Shown here piece after piece: positions 63,883 to 64,000 of a stretch of 64,000 bases of DNA (position 1 is its first letter; each line of letters opens with the position of its first letter). The DNA comes from Deltaproteobacteria bacterium Ga0077550 (GTDB taxonomy: Bacteria; Myxococcota_A; Polyangia; Nannocystales; Nannocystaceae). The stretch covers positions 1-64,000 of the forward strand of contig LNFB01000325.1 of NCBI GenBank assembly GCA_001464385.1, given 5' to 3'. The translations under genes and the position numbers were made by a program. The notes beneath the pieces were generated by a model, which was not told the origin of the DNA, did no database searches, and saw only the letters and a program-made list of their open reading frames with translations.

Positions 63883-64000
63883 CTAGCGGCCGAGCTCGCG
63901 GCGGAGCTGAGCGGCGACCTCGGCGGCCGACTCGCGGCGGTGCTCGATCTCCGGGGCGCGCAGCTCCGGCGAGACCGCCGCGATCGCGGCGCAGAAGCGA
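63883..64000 (-). CDS. C-terminal end of a gene running off the window
   Basis: The minus-strand frame from 64000 to the TAG at 63883-63885 reads 38 helical, Ala/Glu/Arg-rich residues (SPELRAPEIEHRRESAAEVAAQ, RRELGR) with clear coding third positions. It lies 14 bases upstream of the GH3-like gene and could be in its operon. Too short to identify. Confidence 0.5.
   Translation of the reverse strand, partial: RFCAAIAAVSPELRAPEIEHRRESAAEVAAQLRRELGR

Overview
The window is very GC-rich, densely coded DNA that looks chromosomal and comes from a myxobacterium (Myxococcota). The best fit by content is the Nannocystaceae-like side of the Polyangia. The evidence is the crowd of lipoproteins with Thr/Ser/Asp/Gly-rich linkers after the lipobox, Cys-rich and FG-GAP modules, a MYXO-CTERM-like tail (13809-14585), several Hanks-type Ser/Thr kinases with TPR tails, an ECF sigma/kinase pair, and genome-wide G/C third codon positions. 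No phage, IS element, CRISPR array, plasmid gene or secondary-metabolite cluster was seen. Intergenic gaps are short and none exceeds 300 bases.

Layout. 1-9.2 kb: tail of a SNF2 helicase, nadE, a PDZ lipoprotein, a zinc-ribbon protein broken by a frameshift, a TPR-like protein, an SDR + MCE pair, a PqqD/YkgJ-like cysteine-cluster protein and an orphan kinase N-lobe. 9.4-21.2 kb: FG-GAP, vWA, ZU5-like and repeat-linker lipoproteins among an ATL DNA-repair protein, a glutaredoxin operon, an HD protein, a YpfJ metallopeptidase and a YjbR protein. 21.2-25.5 kb: a kinase-TPR protein divergent from an ECF sigma factor, followed by a rearranged stretch carrying a second copy of the sigma 3' end. 25.6-31.3 kb: a DUF3667 protein, a translationally coupled GNAT/PlsC/M14-like operon, an unknown anchored protein and an agmatinase-family enzyme. 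31.3-38.0 kb: a membrane protein, a SahR-like regulator overlapping metH, a GFA enzyme and a BLUF photoreceptor. 38.1-43.1 kb: a PP2C phosphatase operon, tRNA-Ala(CGC), tlyA and yhbY. 43.2-49.4 kb: two tandem Cys/Tyr-rich FG-GAP lipoproteins, a bestrophin and a kinase-TolB-like-TPR protein. 49.5-55.2 kb: a DUF2058 protein, a chemoreceptor without a periplasmic domain, a LysR/tadA/unknown operon and a Kir-type K+ channel. 55.3-64 kb: a bacterial lysyl-oxidase lipoprotein, a coupled VIT-vWA/sigma factor/80-aa operon, a divergent lipoprotein plus MepA-like endopeptidase, a GH3-like protein and a partial gene.

How the genes work together. Clear functional units are sahR-metH (methyl cycle), tlyA-yhbY (ribosome maturation), the GNAT-plsC-M14 operon (probably envelope lipid or acyl-amino-acid metabolism), kinase/sigma signalling at 21-24 kb, the phosphatase operon, and the VIT-vWA/sigma operon. 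The last is my best candidate for an undescribed signalling system, because an anchored vWA protein with a (NHHGA)5 repeat is coupled by ATGA overlaps to a sigma factor and a small partner. Most other genes are scattered single units, which is normal for a large myxobacterial genome. Convergent gene pairs are often separated by hairpins that contain the stop codons.
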